Source of the DNA: Ascidiaceihabitans donghaensis | Lineage (GTDB): Bacteria; Pseudomonadota; Alphaproteobacteria; Rhodobacterales; Rhodobacteraceae | Direction of reading: 5' to 3' | Length of the DNA: 64,000 nt | Assembly: GCF_900302465.1 (NCBI RefSeq) | Contig: NZ_OMOR01000001.1 | Location: 1,116,001-1,180,000 of the forward strand | In this document: positions 1 to 9,032 of the stretch, piece after piece | Layout: each line of letters starts with the position of its first letter | Numbering within the stretch: the first letter of the stretch is position 1 | Notes under the pieces: generated by a model | Databases searched by the model: none | What the model was told of the DNA's origin: nothing | What the model saw: only the letters and a program-made list of their open reading frames with translations | Translations under genes and position numbers: made by a program

Positions 1-352
1 AGTCACGACAAAACCGGCTGTTGGACAAAACCAACCCTTCGTCTTGTTCAAACAGGGCGAAGCCTTCGTTGATGGTTTCAATGGCTTCGGTCAGGTTTGA
101 GCGGGCTTTTTCGGTTTCGCTGTTGGCGACTTCCAGACGGGTGTTGGAATCCTGCAATAAATCCAGTGCGCGTTCCAGATCCTGCGTGCGTTCGCGTACT
201 TCGGTTTCCAGCAATGCGGCCCGTTCAAACTGCTGATAGGCAAACCCGGATTGTTCGTTTTTCTGCTCGACCCTGCGCATCAGGGATTGTGTGATTTGAA
301 GCAGTTTCTCGTTTTGCCGTTCCAGACTGTCGGCGGGGTTGATCAGTGACAT
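1..352 (-). CDS. Sensor histidine kinase, N-terminal part (runs off left edge)
   Basis: Only the first 117 residues are in the window. They begin at an ATG 12 bases after the stop of the FIST gene, so the two are probably co-transcribed. Residues 1 to about 80 are rich in Glu, Gln, Arg and Leu with heptad spacing (coiled coil). They are followed by a segment with EGFALF and LSNSRF, which resembles the start of a PAS domain. A cytoplasmic PAS histidine kinase is inferred from this and from the adjacent response regulator. No kinase motif is visible because the gene is cut, so the family is not proven. The probable partner is the LuxR-type regulator at 1579-2280. Confidence 0.7.
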   Translation of the reverse strand, partial: MSLINPADSLERQNEKLLQITQSLMRRVEQKNEQSGFAYQQFERAALLETEVRERTQDLERALDLLQDSNTRLEVANSETEKARSNLTEAIETINEGFALFEQDEGLVLSNSRFCRD

Positions 353-364
353 TGACAAAACCCG

Positions 365-1543
365 CTATTCTTCGCTGGGGTAGATGGCCACACCGGTCAT
401 GGTGTGATTGACATGTAACGGGCCGATCTGCTCACCATAGGTCGAGAACCCCGTCACATTATGCGCAGACAAAACCGAGGACACATCGCGGGCCGTTTGG
501 GTTTGTTCGGCTTCGATGCGCCGTAAAACGCAGTCACAGCCGACGATATGGGCAGGGGGGCCGTCTTGCGACAATTCGGTCATTTTGTTTTGCAAATGTT
601 CGACCATGTTCTGCGGAGACGCCATCGTCAGCACCATGCCTTCGTCGATGGCCGAGAAGAACACCAGTTCGCCGGCGTCGTTGACATGTTGAATGGCGCG
701 GACGTGATGGGCACCACCAATGCGCACCACCACGGGGTGTGAGGCAAACGTGAAGCGGTCCAATTGTTCGGGGTCTTTCCCCACGATCCTTGCATATTCG
801 CGCCCGGCGGGTTCTGCGTTGATCGTTTTGACAATGCGCCGGTCTGGGTCTGCTTGGGTCACAACCATTTGCTGTTCGGATGGTACAAGGTGATCCAGAC
901 TGAACACGCGCGTGCGAAAACGGCTGCGCACCAGCGTCAAAACGGCGGCTGTGGCCATGACTTTGCCGTTCAACGCCACCAATGTGTGCCCAAAGTCGGT
1001 GCCATCTCCGGCAGAGCCACCAAAGATCGGCATATCGCGCAAAGCAGGTGAAATCGTGGCCGTCAACGTGTCTTCGGCCAAAGACAATCCGTCCACCACC
1101 AAAAAGGCAAAGCTGTGTTTCATCTTGGGGTTTTGGTCCTGAAGCTGAATGCGTTCCAACGCGATCCGGTCAATCAGGGGCAGGGGGTTTAGATCGTCCA
1201 CATGTTCAATTGCCAAAGATGTGCTGGCAAAGCCGGAAGCGGGAAAACCGATGGCGATGATTTGACCGTCATCATAGCCCGCCGCACCGATTTCGCCCGC
1301 TGTGGTGCAGGCCACGACGTCGGTGCCTGCAAACAGCCTTTGGGCTTGATCCACCACGCTTTGAAAATCTGCGCGCGGCGAGATGAACAGGGACAGAAAG
1401 CTTAAAGGCTCTGCGCCAAAGTCTTTGCGGATTTGGGCGACGGGCGATGTGTCCCCCCATGACACTTGGGTGGTCAACAGGACTGGTGACGCAACAGCGC
1501 CATCTCCTGTGACGGGGCTATCCGCGTCAACAGTTGTGTGCAT
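365..1543 (-). CDS. FIST domain sensory protein
   Basis: 392 residues with a FIST_N then FIST_C layout. The N half carries the typical GGSAGDG segment followed by a VALNGKV strand, and the C half carries VGCDCVLRRIEAE. FIST proteins are predicted ligand-binding signalling modules, often genetically linked to kinases. The ATG at 1543 is preceded by GGAGA at a usable distance. The gene lies 35 bases after the response-regulator stop and just before the kinase, giving an RR-FIST-kinase operon beside xoxF. Binding of a small ligand that tunes the kinase is inference; the ligand is unknown. Confidence 0.85.
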   Translation of the reverse strand: MHTTVDADSPVTGDGAVASPVLLTTQVSWGDTSPVAQIRKDFGAEPLSFLSLFISPRADFQSVVDQAQRLFAGTDVVACTTAGEIGAAGYDDGQIIAIGFPASGFASTSLAIEHVDDLNPLPLIDRIALERIQLQDQNPKMKHSFAFLVVDGLSLAEDTLTATISPALRDMPIFGGSAGDGTDFGHTLVALNGKVMATAAVLTLVRSRFRTRVFSLDHLVPSEQQMVVTQADPDRRIVKTINAEPAGREYARIVGKDPEQLDRFTFASHPVVVRIGGAHHVRAIQHVNDAGELVFFSAIDEGMVLTMASPQNMVEHLQNKMTELSQDGPPAHIVGCDCVLRRIEAEQTQTARDVSSVLSAHNVTGFSTYGEQIGPLHVNHTMTGVAIYPSEE

Positions 1544-1578
1544 TTTTGAAGTTCTCCCTAAGGGAGAGGATATTGCGG

Positions 1579-2280
1579 TTACTCTGGATTTGGCAAGGCA
1601 CTTGCAAAGCGTGCATCCTGCGCCACCAAAACAGCCTGCGTGCGGCTTTGCACACCCAGTTTGCGCATGATGGCTGTGACATGCGCCTTCACGGTGGTTT
1701 CAGCGATGGTCAGGTCATAGGCAATCTGTTTGTTCAGTTTGCCTTCGCAGATCAGCTCCAGAATGCGCGCTTGCTGATTGGTCAGCGACGACAGGCGTGT
1801 CACCGTTTCGTCGCGTTCGGATGGACCAGAGCTTTCGACGTATCCCGCTGGCTTGTAGATTTCGCCACGCTCGATTTGTTCTATGGCGTCCTTGAACACC
1901 GCACGCGGGCTGTGCTTTGGAACGAATCCCGCAGCCCCTGCAACGATGGCGCCACTGATGATAGAATTGTCAGTCATCGATGATACGATGATAACAGGCG
2001 TCTTTTCCGCATGGCGCTTGAGGCGGATCAACCCATCCAAACCGTTCACATCAGGCAGGTTCAGGTCCAAAATAACCAAGGCTGGCGGTGCGACGTCTTC
2101 CAAAGTGGCCAAAGCGTTTTCAAGGCAATCGGCGGTTTTGATCTGGGTAAAGCCAGTCACCGATTTCAACGTCAGTTCCAGCGCGTCGCAAAACAGCGGG
2201 TGGTCGTCGATCACAAGCGCCCATCCTTGCGGCGTCGCGGTCGCGGTATTGTCAGCAGAGGCTGTGTTAAATGAGATCAT
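1579..2280 (-). CDS. LuxR/NarL-type response regulator
   Basis: 233 residues. The receiver domain begins around residue 20 with VIDDHP; the phosphoacceptor Asp lies in VILDLNLPD and a Lys in GFVPKHSPR. The C-terminal LuxR helix-turn-helix has LTNQQARILELICEGKLNKQIA and then TVKAHV. Regulators of this type (AgmR/ErbR/ExaE-like) control PQQ-dependent alcohol dehydrogenases in other proteobacteria. Its place directly downstream of xoxF, with FIST and a kinase after it, suggests control of this locus. No strong ribosome site precedes the ATG at 2280, so the exact start is less certain. Confidence 0.88.
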   Translation of the reverse strand: MISFNTASADNTATATPQGWALVIDDHPLFCDALELTLKSVTGFTQIKTADCLENALATLEDVAPPALVILDLNLPDVNGLDGLIRLKRHAEKTPVIIVSSMTDNSIISGAIVAGAAGFVPKHSPRAVFKDAIEQIERGEIYKPAGYVESSGPSERDETVTRLSSLTNQQARILELICEGKLNKQIAYDLTIAETTVKAHVTAIMRKLGVQSRTQAVLVAQDARFASALPNPE

Positions 2281-2336
2281 GTGAAAACGATACCCTGTCA
2301 GGCCCGCTCAGGTCACTTGCCAAAAGGTCTTAGACA

Positions 2337-2369
2337 TAAAAAAACGCACCCCGGTTGTCCGGGATGCGT
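2337..2369 (-). terminator. Rho-independent terminator after xoxF
   Basis: On the minus strand an 11-bp stem, ACGCATCCCGG then ACAA then CCGGGGTGCGT (one G-T type mismatch), runs straight into a run of seven T. It begins 22 bases after the xoxF stop, so it separates xoxF transcription from the response-regulator operon. Confidence 0.85.
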
Positions 2370-2390
2370 GTGGTGTTTGATGCGGCTGGC

Positions 2391-4166
2391 TTAGTTGGAT
2401 GCAAGCTGCTTGGGCAGGCGGAATGTCCAAAGCAAACCACCCTGGTTCAGGTAGTTGACCTTTTTGGCCACTTCGCCGCCCCAAAGCGGCACAGCACCAC
2501 CCCAACCGGAAATCACAGTCAGATACTGTTCCCCGTCCTGTTCCCATGTGACGGGTTGGCCAATCACGCCGGACCCTGTCTGGAAGGACCAAAGCTGTTC
2601 GCCGGTTTCATCGTCAAAGGCGATGAATTCGCCCTCGGGTGTGCCTGTGAATACAAGTCCACCCGCCGTGGTCATCACGCCGCCCCAAAGTGGTGCGTTG
2701 TTTTTGAATTCCCACTTCAACTCGCCCGTGTCAGGGTCGATGGCTTTCAAGCTGCCGATGTGGTCATCGTAGTTCGGCTTGATGGTGAAGCCCGACCCAA
2801 GGTAGGCGGCGCCTTTTTTGTAGGAGATCGGCTCGTTCCAGATGTCCATGCCCCATTCGTTGGAAGGCACGTAGAACAGGCCCGTTTTAGGGCTGTGCGC
2901 CATCGGCATCCAGTTTTTGCCACCCAGGAAAGAGGGCGAGGAAAAGACAACTTCGCCTTTCTTGCCATCGGCAGAGTCCGCAGGATTGCCGGGGCGGTTG
3001 CCTTCGTTAAAGATCGGACGACCCGTGTCATCGATCCCTTCGGCCCATGTGATATCCTTCACGAAAGGCACAGCTGACACGAATTTCCCGTCTTCACGGT
3101 TCAAAACGTAAAAGAACCCGTTGCGGTCGGCTGTGGCAAAACGCTTGTTGCCGGAACGGTCGGTGTAGGCGACCACTTCGTTCACACCATCATAGTCCCA
3201 GCCTTCGCGCGGCGTGGTTTGGTAGTGCCATTTGATTTCACCCGTTGCCGGATCAATGCCGATACGGCTGGCGGCATACAGGTTGTCACCGGTGTTTCCA
3301 TCCGTCGGAGACCCTGCATCACGCAAGTGGCTGTTCCATGGGGCAGGGTTGCCTGTGCCAAAGACCAGCGTGTCTGTGTCGGCATCATAAGAACCGCCCA
3401 ACCATGTGGCACCACCACCGGTTTTCCACATATCGCCGGGCCATGTGGCGTTCAATGTGCCTGTCATGGTGCTTTCTTCGCCGTTCAGCGTGCCCATGTG
3501 GCCTTCGATCACTGGGCGTGTCCAAACGATATCGCCTGTTTCGGCGCTGCGGGCTTGCACTTCGCCAACAATGCCAAATTCACCGCCTGAGTTGCCTGTG
3601 ATGATAAGGCCGTCCACGATCAAAGGGGCCGCCGTATAGCTGTAGCCCGCCTTGTAGTCGGCGATCTTTTTGTTCCAAACCACATCGCCCGTTTTTTGGT
3701 TCAAGGCCACGATACGTGCGTCCAGTGTGCCAAAGTAGATGTTGTCGCCGAAGATGGCGGCGCCACGGTTCACCACGTCACAGCATGGCAAAATGCCTTC
3801 AGGCAGGCGGGCATCGTATTGCCAAAGCTCTTTGCCTGTCATGACGTCGATGGCGTACATGCGGCTGTACGACCCTGTGATATACATCACACCATCATGG
3901 ACGATGGGTTGTGTTTCCTGACCGCGTTGCTTTTCGCCGCCAAGGCTGAAGGCCCAAGCCGGTTGCAGGTTTTTGACGTTGTCCTTGTTCAGGATGTCCA
4001 ATGGGGAATGGCGTTGCAGGTGCCGCCCCATGCCATTTGTCAGAACGCTGTCTGTGGTGGCCGTGTCGTTGGCAAGCATCTCTTCTGTGACGCCAGCGGC
4101 ATGTGCGCTTGTAAAGCCTGCGACCGTCATTATCCCGACCGTCGCTGCAATGATAAACCGGTTCAT
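2391..4166 (-). CDS. xoxF: PQQ-dependent, lanthanide-type methanol dehydrogenase XoxF
   Basis: 591 residues. It oxidises methanol or other short alcohols in the periplasm using PQQ and passes electrons to cytochrome c. The start at 4166 follows GGAGGAA; residues 1-23 are a Sec signal ending AHA. The protein has the eight-bladed PQQ quinoprotein fold with repeated GxxxW docking motifs. It has the adjacent Cys pair ([10 protein letters not shown], about residue 127) that forms the PQQ-capping disulfide. The active-site motif GWDYDGVNE (about residues 320-328) has the extra Asp two places after the catalytic Asp, which in XoxF enzymes marks lanthanide rather than calcium use. It is divergent from the cluster genes at 4392 onward and has its own terminator. 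The natural substrate could also be ethanol or a larger alcohol. Confidence 0.93.
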   Translation of the reverse strand: MNRFIIAATVGIMTVAGFTSAHAAGVTEEMLANDTATTDSVLTNGMGRHLQRHSPLDILNKDNVKNLQPAWAFSLGGEKQRGQETQPIVHDGVMYITGSYSRMYAIDVMTGKELWQYDARLPEGILPCCDVVNRGAAIFGDNIYFGTLDARIVALNQKTGDVVWNKKIADYKAGYSYTAAPLIVDGLIITGNSGGEFGIVGEVQARSAETGDIVWTRPVIEGHMGTLNGEESTMTGTLNATWPGDMWKTGGGATWLGGSYDADTDTLVFGTGNPAPWNSHLRDAGSPTDGNTGDNLYAASRIGIDPATGEIKWHYQTTPREGWDYDGVNEVVAYTDRSGNKRFATADRNGFFYVLNREDGKFVSAVPFVKDITWAEGIDDTGRPIFNEGNRPGNPADSADGKKGEVVFSSPSFLGGKNWMPMAHSPKTGLFYVPSNEWGMDIWNEPISYKKGAAYLGSGFTIKPNYDDHIGSLKAIDPDTGELKWEFKNNAPLWGGVMTTAGGLVFTGTPEGEFIAFDDETGEQLWSFQTGSGVIGQPVTWEQDGEQYLTVISGWGGAVPLWGGEVAKKVNYLNQGGLLWTFRLPKQLASN

Positions 4167-4391
4167 TGTGTCTAGTTCCTCCCTATGCCCTTGTGACGGG
4201 CGTATCTCAAAAAGGCCGCGCATGAACGGATCTGGCGCATTTAGCCTTGCGAACAGTATTCGCCCAAAGCGTGTCTGCGGGTATTGAACAATGGTCGTAA
4301 GGTCCTAGAGGCCTGTAGATATAGCAGTGCCACCTTAGTCGCACTGCGCCGTCGTCGATTGTGCGGTAGCATCTGCGATCGGGGGTGCGTC

Positions 4392-4913
4392 ATGAAATCC
4401 AGCATTTTTCTTGGTCTTTGCTGTTTGGCGCCTATGGCGCAGGCCGAAACAAAATCTGTCTACCTAGAGGACATCTCAGGTGCGCGTATTCAGATTGCGT
4501 CTATCGATGTTGCTGCGACCGGCGACTACAAGATCACAATGTCAGATGCCCCGTTTACGGACCATTTCTTGTCGATGCGTCCGTTCAGATGTTTGCAGGG
4601 GCCCGCCAAACACTGGTGCTTTGTGCCATATCCGTATGAGATAGAACGCAATATTTCAGACGGTCTGACGGATCTGGAATATGATTTCCTTTTTGTCTGG
4701 AAGGGTGCGACCGACTACGGGATCAACATGTGGAACGGGGTCTACTACAAGATGCAACAGGTCGAAGGGCACGTCTCAGGCACGTTGCACGAAATGGACA
4801 TGGATATTTTGTCTGCCCCGCCAGCGACGGGCGATTTGCGCCCGGTGGCAGAAAAACACCTGCACGAAAGCGATCCTGAAAGCCATTGGCTGCCACGCTT
4901 GGTGATCGAATGA
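4392..4913 (+). CDS. Small periplasmic protein of the xoxF locus, unknown function
   Basis: 173 residues. The first 19 form a clear Sec signal (MKSSIFLGLCC, cleavage near AQA-E). The mature part has two Cys (PFRCLQGPAKHWCF) about ten residues apart and many aromatic and acidic residues, with no recognised domain. The ATG at 4392 follows a weak GGGGGTG. It is divergent from xoxF and lies 34 bases ahead of an ABC binding protein, so it probably belongs to the xox regulon. A role in maturation or electron transfer of the dehydrogenase is only a guess from position. Confidence 0.7.
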   Translation: MKSSIFLGLCCLAPMAQAETKSVYLEDISGARIQIASIDVAATGDYKITMSDAPFTDHFLSMRPFRCLQGPAKHWCFVPYPYEIERNISDGLTDLEYDFLFVWKGATDYGINMWNGVYYKMQQVEGHVSGTLHEMDMDILSAPPATGDLRPVAEKHLHESDPESHWLPRLVIE

Positions 4914-4947
4914 CCGGCTGGCGCCACTGTGTCGGGGGTTATGTGCC

Positions 4948-5916
4948 ATGGTCTTAAGATCGGTTTTGATGGCTTTGGCTGTTGTTTTTGTTTCAACGAC
5001 CGTTTGGGCCGGTGAAAAGACGCTAAAGATTGCGGTGCTGAAATTTGGAACTGTGAATTGGGAACTGGATACCATCATCCAAAATGGTTTTGACACACGC
5101 CATGGGCTTCGTTTGCAAGTGCAGGGCATGGCCGGTGGTGCAGCGGCCAAAGTGGCCTTTCAGGGCGGCCAAGCTGATGTGATCGTGTCGGATTGGCTTT
5201 GGGTTGCGCGGCAACGCGCTGCGGGCAAGGATTATGTCTTTTTCCCTTATTCCAAAGCGGTTGGAGGCTTGCTTGTCGGGGCAGATGACACGGCGCAGAC
5301 GCTGGCGGATCTGGACGGCGCAAAGATCGGCATCGCAGGTGGTCCATTGGACAAAAGCTGGCTGATCTTTCAGGCATATGCGGCGAAAGTTGCAGGCATG
5401 GATTTGAAATCTGCAACGCAGCAAGTCTACGGCGCACCGCCTTTGATCTTCAAAACGGCGCTTGATGGGGACGTGGATGCGGTCATCAACTATTGGCACT
5501 TCAGTGCAAAAATGGAGGCATCCGGCCTGCGCAAATTGCTGGACGTTTCAGATGCGGCGCAGGCATTGGGACTGAATCCGGATACGCCACTTTTGGGCTA
5601 TGTTATCAAAGGGGAACATTTGCGCGAAGATCCCGATGCGGTGCAAGGATTGGTGGCCGCGTCACGAGCCGCAAAGTCTGTTCTGGCGCAAGACGATGCG
5701 GCTTGGGAACGGTTGCGCCCGATGATGAAGGCGAAGTCGGAAGCCGAATTTTTGGCGCTAAAACATGGGTTTCGGGCAGGTATTCCAAGCGAAGCGCCGG
5801 TGGATGAAGCCGCTGCTGATCGCATGTTGCAAGTGCTTGTTGCGGCGGGCGGGGCAAAGCTTTTGGGGGATGCCACCCGTTTGCCTGCTGGCACTTTTTT
5901 GCAGATGGATCCGTAA
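4948..5916 (+). CDS. ABC transporter substrate-binding protein, NMT1/SsuA type
   Basis: 322 residues with a signal peptide (cleavage near VWA-G). It has the type II periplasmic-binding fold seen in nitrate/sulfonate/taurine and thiamine-precursor systems: KIAVLKFG at the first strand, GGAAAKVAFQGGQADVIVSDW in the middle. The ATPase gene follows two bases after its stop. The matching permease is not adjacent but at 16665-17438. The ligand is unknown; the setting in a XoxF locus suggests an organic compound or cofactor linked to alcohol oxidation. Confidence 0.85.
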   Translation: MVLRSVLMALAVVFVSTTVWAGEKTLKIAVLKFGTVNWELDTIIQNGFDTRHGLRLQVQGMAGGAAAKVAFQGGQADVIVSDWLWVARQRAAGKDYVFFPYSKAVGGLLVGADDTAQTLADLDGAKIGIAGGPLDKSWLIFQAYAAKVAGMDLKSATQQVYGAPPLIFKTALDGDVDAVINYWHFSAKMEASGLRKLLDVSDAAQALGLNPDTPLLGYVIKGEHLREDPDAVQGLVAASRAAKSVLAQDDAAWERLRPMMKAKSEAEFLALKHGFRAGIPSEAPVDEAAADRMLQVLVAAGGAKLLGDATRLPAGTFLQMDP

Positions 5917-5917
5917 G

Positions 5918-6550
5918 GTGTCTGATGCGGTTCTTGACCTGCGCCTAAAGCGTTTTGATATCCAAAGCAGTGCCATTCTGGGGGCCATTGACCTGAGACT
6001 TGGCGATACGGACACTTTGGCGTTGGTTGGCCCGTCAGGGGTGGGTAAAACAACGCTTTTGCGCATCATTGCGGGGCTAGAGACGGGGTTTGACGGGCAA
6101 TGTGATGTGCGTGGCCGCGTTGGAATGGTGTTTCAAGAACCCACGTTGTTGCCGTGGCGCAGTTTGCGTGACAACATTTCAATTCCCACGGGCATACCCG
6201 ATGCGCAGGCTGTGCACGCATTGGCAGAGGTCGGTCTGGACGCCCGTGCCGCAGCTTTTCCCAACCAACTGTCGCTAGGGCAACAGCGGCGTTTGGCCTT
6301 GGCGCGGGCGTTTGCGTTGCAACCTGATCTGCTGCTTCTGGATGAACCTTTTGTGTCTTTGGATGTTGATCTAGCGGACGAGATGATGGCGCTTTTTGCG
6401 AAAATGAAAGCCGCCCGCCGCGTCGCCACGATCCTTGTGACCCATGTGGACACCGAAGTGCAACGGCTTGCGGATCGCTGTGTGCGTCTGGGCGGGTCGC
6501 CTGCATGCATCATAGATGACAGCAAAACACTGGTTGTGGATACAATTTGA
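5918..6550 (+). CDS. ABC transporter ATP-binding protein, SsuB/TauB type
   Basis: 210 residues from a GTG at 5918, two bases after the binding-protein stop; no ATG fits the domain start. Walker A is GPSGVGKTT, the Q-loop is MVFQEPTLLPWRSL, the signature is LSLGQQRR and Walker B is LLLLDEPF, followed by the switch His in THVDTE. The PWRSLRDN stretch is typical of nitrate/sulfonate ATPases. It is short for the family (usually 240-260), with a truncated C-terminal tail. Its permease partner is probably at 16665. Confidence 0.86.
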   Translation: MSDAVLDLRLKRFDIQSSAILGAIDLRLGDTDTLALVGPSGVGKTTLLRIIAGLETGFDGQCDVRGRVGMVFQEPTLLPWRSLRDNISIPTGIPDAQAVHALAEVGLDARAAAFPNQLSLGQQRRLALARAFALQPDLLLLDEPFVSLDVDLADEMMALFAKMKAARRVATILVTHVDTEVQRLADRCVRLGGSPACIIDDSKTLVVDTI

Positions 6551-6623
6551 GGGCTGGACGCCCCTTTTCGCTATGGTATCAGGCGGTATTCCGTCTTCAT
6601 CTTTGACACAGAAAGCCGATCTT

Positions 6624-7067
6624 ATGACTGCCAAGCCCCGCATTGTTTTGTCCAGCGACCACGCAGATATCGAACTGCGCAAAACGATCGCCTCACATGT
6701 GGCCGATCTGGGGTGGGACGTTGTGGATATCGGCCCGATGACCTCGGAAAGCACACATTACCCTATTCACGGTCAAGCGGCTGCGGCGCGCGTGGCGTCT
6801 GGTGATTGCCAGTTGGGCATCCTTCTGTGTGGCACAGGCCAAGGCATCATGATGGCGGCCAATAAGGTCAAAGGCATCCGGTGTGGTGTGTGTTCGGATA
6901 CATTTTCCGCGCGTATGATCCGCGAACACAACAATGCAAACATGCTGTCGATGGGCGCCCGTGTGGTCGGCGAAGGCTTGGCGTTGGACATTGTGGACGC
7001 ATTTTTGAACGCGCAGTTTGAAGGCGGACGGCACGCCACCCGTGTGGACATGATTGAAGCGGACTAG
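6624..7067 (+). CDS. rpiB: Ribose-5-phosphate isomerase B (RpiB/LacAB family)
   Basis: 147 residues. It interconverts ribose 5-phosphate and ribulose 5-phosphate, or a related sugar phosphate. It starts with the family strand IVLSSDHAD (substrate-binding Asp and His), has the catalytic Cys in GILLCGTGQG, and ends with MGARVVG. It lies 73 bases after the ATPase gene, and its last four bases overlap the end of the convergent permease gene. Its place inside an alcohol-oxidation locus is unexpected; no other pentose-phosphate or formaldehyde-fixation gene is nearby. Confidence 0.9.
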   Translation: MTAKPRIVLSSDHADIELRKTIASHVADLGWDVVDIGPMTSESTHYPIHGQAAAARVASGDCQLGILLCGTGQGIMMAANKVKGIRCGVCSDTFSARMIREHNNANMLSMGARVVGEGLALDIVDAFLNAQFEGGRHATRVDMIEAD

Positions 7068-7855
7068 CGGCGCTTTCCCAAGCCGGTGCGTGCCGGATTG
7101 TAGCCCCAAAGGGCTGCAACCGTGAACACAGCCATGGCCAAAAGCGCCCATATTAACGCGGCGCCATTGAAGTCCAGATATAACGCGAACCGGATCAGCT
7201 CAACGGCATGTGTGAAGGGGTTCAAGGCACAAATGGTGTGTAATAGTTCAGAGCTTTCGGCCATTTTCCACAACGGATACAGCGCCGAGGATAGAAAAAA
7301 CATCGGGAAGATCACAAAATTCATCACCCCGGCAAAGTTTTCCAACTGCTTGATAAAGCTGGACAGCAACAACCCCAATGCGCCCAACATGACACCCGCT
7401 ACGATCAGCGCGGGCAACACCGCAACATAGCCCAAAGCGGGCATCGTGATCCCGAACGCTGCGGCAATCGCCAAAAAGGTATAGACTTGCAAAATGGAAA
7501 TTGCAGTCGATCCGATCAGCTTGCAAAACAGAACCCACCAACGCGGCAGGGGGCTGGTCAGCAGCAGCTTCATCGACCCCATTTCGCGGTCATATACAAG
7601 GCTTAGGGATGACTGCATCCCGTTGAACAGCATGATCATTCCGCAAAGACCGGGCACGATGTAGGTCTCGTAGGTGATGTAGGTCTGGTAGGGCGGGATG
7701 ATGCTTAGGCCCAGTGCCGCGCGAAAGCCCGCGGCAAAGACCAAAAGCCAGACCAGCGGGCGCACAAGGGCCGCAACAAAGCGTTCGCGTTGGTGGATGA
7801 AACGCAGCGCCTCGCGTTTGACGATTGCAATAAGAGAGGTGGCATAAGGGCTCAT
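7064..7855 (-). CDS. ABC permease of the PQQ-alcohol dehydrogenase system (PedC-like)
   Basis: 263 residues with six hydrophobic segments and an ABC-2 exporter-type layout (MSLVYDREMGSMKLLLTSPLPR-like cytoplasmic loop, NPFTHAVELIR near the end). It matches the family annotated as alcohol ABC transporter permease PedC in PQQ clusters. It overlaps the upstream ATPase gene by four bases (ATGA), so the two are translationally coupled. The transported molecule is not known in this family. Confidence 0.84.
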   Translation of the reverse strand: MSPYATSLIAIVKREALRFIHQRERFVAALVRPLVWLLVFAAGFRAALGLSIIPPYQTYITYETYIVPGLCGMIMLFNGMQSSLSLVYDREMGSMKLLLTSPLPRWWVLFCKLIGSTAISILQVYTFLAIAAAFGITMPALGYVAVLPALIVAGVMLGALGLLLSSFIKQLENFAGVMNFVIFPMFFLSSALYPLWKMAESSELLHTICALNPFTHAVELIRFALYLDFNGAALIWALLAMAVFTVAALWGYNPARTGLGKRR

Positions 7856-8568
7856 GCGGGGATTGCCGTGCGTTGCAAAAACACGTCTTGCAGCGGTGCG
7901 CCATCGCAGATGTCGGCGGCGGTACCCTCAGTCAACACCTGTGCTTGGTGCAGGATCACCAAATGGTCTGTCGGGGCAACTTCATCGGTCAGATGGGTCG
8001 CCCAAAGCACTGTGGTGCCCTGATCGGCAAGGGCGTGTACGTGATCGGTTATCGCGGCGCGCGCAGCGGCATCCAGGCCCACGGTTGGCTCGTCCAATAG
8101 CAAAATGGCCGGATCATGGATCAATGCACGCGCGATTTCCGCCCGCCGTCTGTGGCCACCGTTCAGGGCGCGGGCCTTTTCGTGGCTGCGTTCCAGCATG
8201 TGCAGTTTGTCCAATGCAGCGTCTATTCGACGGGCCGCGTTGCGTCCTGACAGGCCGTGCAATGCCGCAAAATAGGACAAATTTTGGCGCACCGTCAGAT
8301 CAAGGTCCAGCGTGCTTTGTTGAAAGACAATCCCCAACTGCGCCAAAGCTTTGCGCGGGGCCGCTGCCAGATCATGTCCGGCCACCGATATGGTGCCGTC
8401 CGGCGTAGTCAACAGCCGTGTAAGACAGGAAAACAGCGTGGATTTACCAGCACCGTTGGGGCCAAGCAACGCGCAGAACCGGCCCTGATCCACATCAAAC
8501 GATACCGTGTTCAGGGCCTGTTTCGGGCCATAGGAAAAGCTAAGGTCGCGGACCCGAAGCCCGTTCAT
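7852..8568 (-). CDS. ABC ATPase of the PQQ-alcohol dehydrogenase system
   Basis: 238 residues. Walker A is GPNGAGKST, the Q-loop is IVFQQSTLD and Walker B is ILLLDEPTVGLD. The signature reads LNGGHRRRAEIARAL instead of LSGGQ, a drift seen in some exporter-type ATPases. It fits the family tied to PQQ-dependent alcohol dehydrogenase clusters and pairs with the PedC-like permease directly downstream. It overlaps the gene before it by four bases. Confidence 0.86.
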   Translation of the reverse strand: MNGLRVRDLSFSYGPKQALNTVSFDVDQGRFCALLGPNGAGKSTLFSCLTRLLTTPDGTISVAGHDLAAAPRKALAQLGIVFQQSTLDLDLTVRQNLSYFAALHGLSGRNAARRIDAALDKLHMLERSHEKARALNGGHRRRAEIARALIHDPAILLLDEPTVGLDAAARAAITDHVHALADQGTTVLWATHLTDEVAPTDHLVILHQAQVLTEGTAADICDGAPLQDVFLQRTAIPA

Positions 8569-9011
8569 TCTATGGTAATCTCGATGCGTTGGGTTTCCCC
8601 GGAGGTGCCGGGAATTTTCATGTAATACCGCCCCGGTTTAATGGCCAGAAACCCGACCTCCATTTCGCCCGCTTCGTCAAATTCAACGCTGTCCAGACCA
8701 AGGGGGCGGATTTCCAGACCTTCGATGACGATCTCGTCGATCCAGATGGCGCGGAAAAATTCTGGTCCCACCAAAGCCAGTTCTTGCGACCCGTCACCGA
8801 CAATCTCGAATTCGTAGTAGGTGCCGGATTTCAACGTCCAAGGGCCTTGCGCGATCGGCTCGCCTGCGGACAGGGTAATGGGTGGCAGATCTTCTTTGTT
8901 TTTGCCCGACAAAACGCCAGCTGCGCCGAAGCCGTCAGCCAATAGGGGCGATGTTCCCAAAGCCAGCATGGCGGCGCAAGTTGTCAGGTATTTCGAAAAG
9001 CGAAAGGACAT
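8565..9011 (-). CDS. Periplasmic beta-rich protein in the PQQ cluster, unknown function
   Basis: 148 residues. The signal peptide ends near LLA-D at about residue 25. The mature domain is beta-rich with Tyr-Tyr-Glu-Phe and RPLGLDSVEF segments and ends with PGRYYMKIPG, reminiscent of a cupredoxin-like fold. The Cys, His and Met of a type I copper centre are not evident. It is coupled to the ATPase gene by an ATGA overlap and starts 21 bases after the beta-propeller gene. A binding or assembly role in alcohol oxidation is inferred from context only. Confidence 0.7.
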   Translation of the reverse strand: MSFRFSKYLTTCAAMLALGTSPLLADGFGAAGVLSGKNKEDLPPITLSAGEPIAQGPWTLKSGTYYEFEIVGDGSQELALVGPEFFRAIWIDEIVIEGLEIRPLGLDSVEFDEAGEMEVGFLAIKPGRYYMKIPGTSGETQRIEITIE

Positions 9012-9032
9012 GTGTTTACCTCAATAGGAGCG

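Noticed and set aside
2391-4166. Calcium-dependent MxaF methanol dehydrogenase
   Set aside because: The D-Y-D motif and the absence of mxaI argue for the XoxF type.
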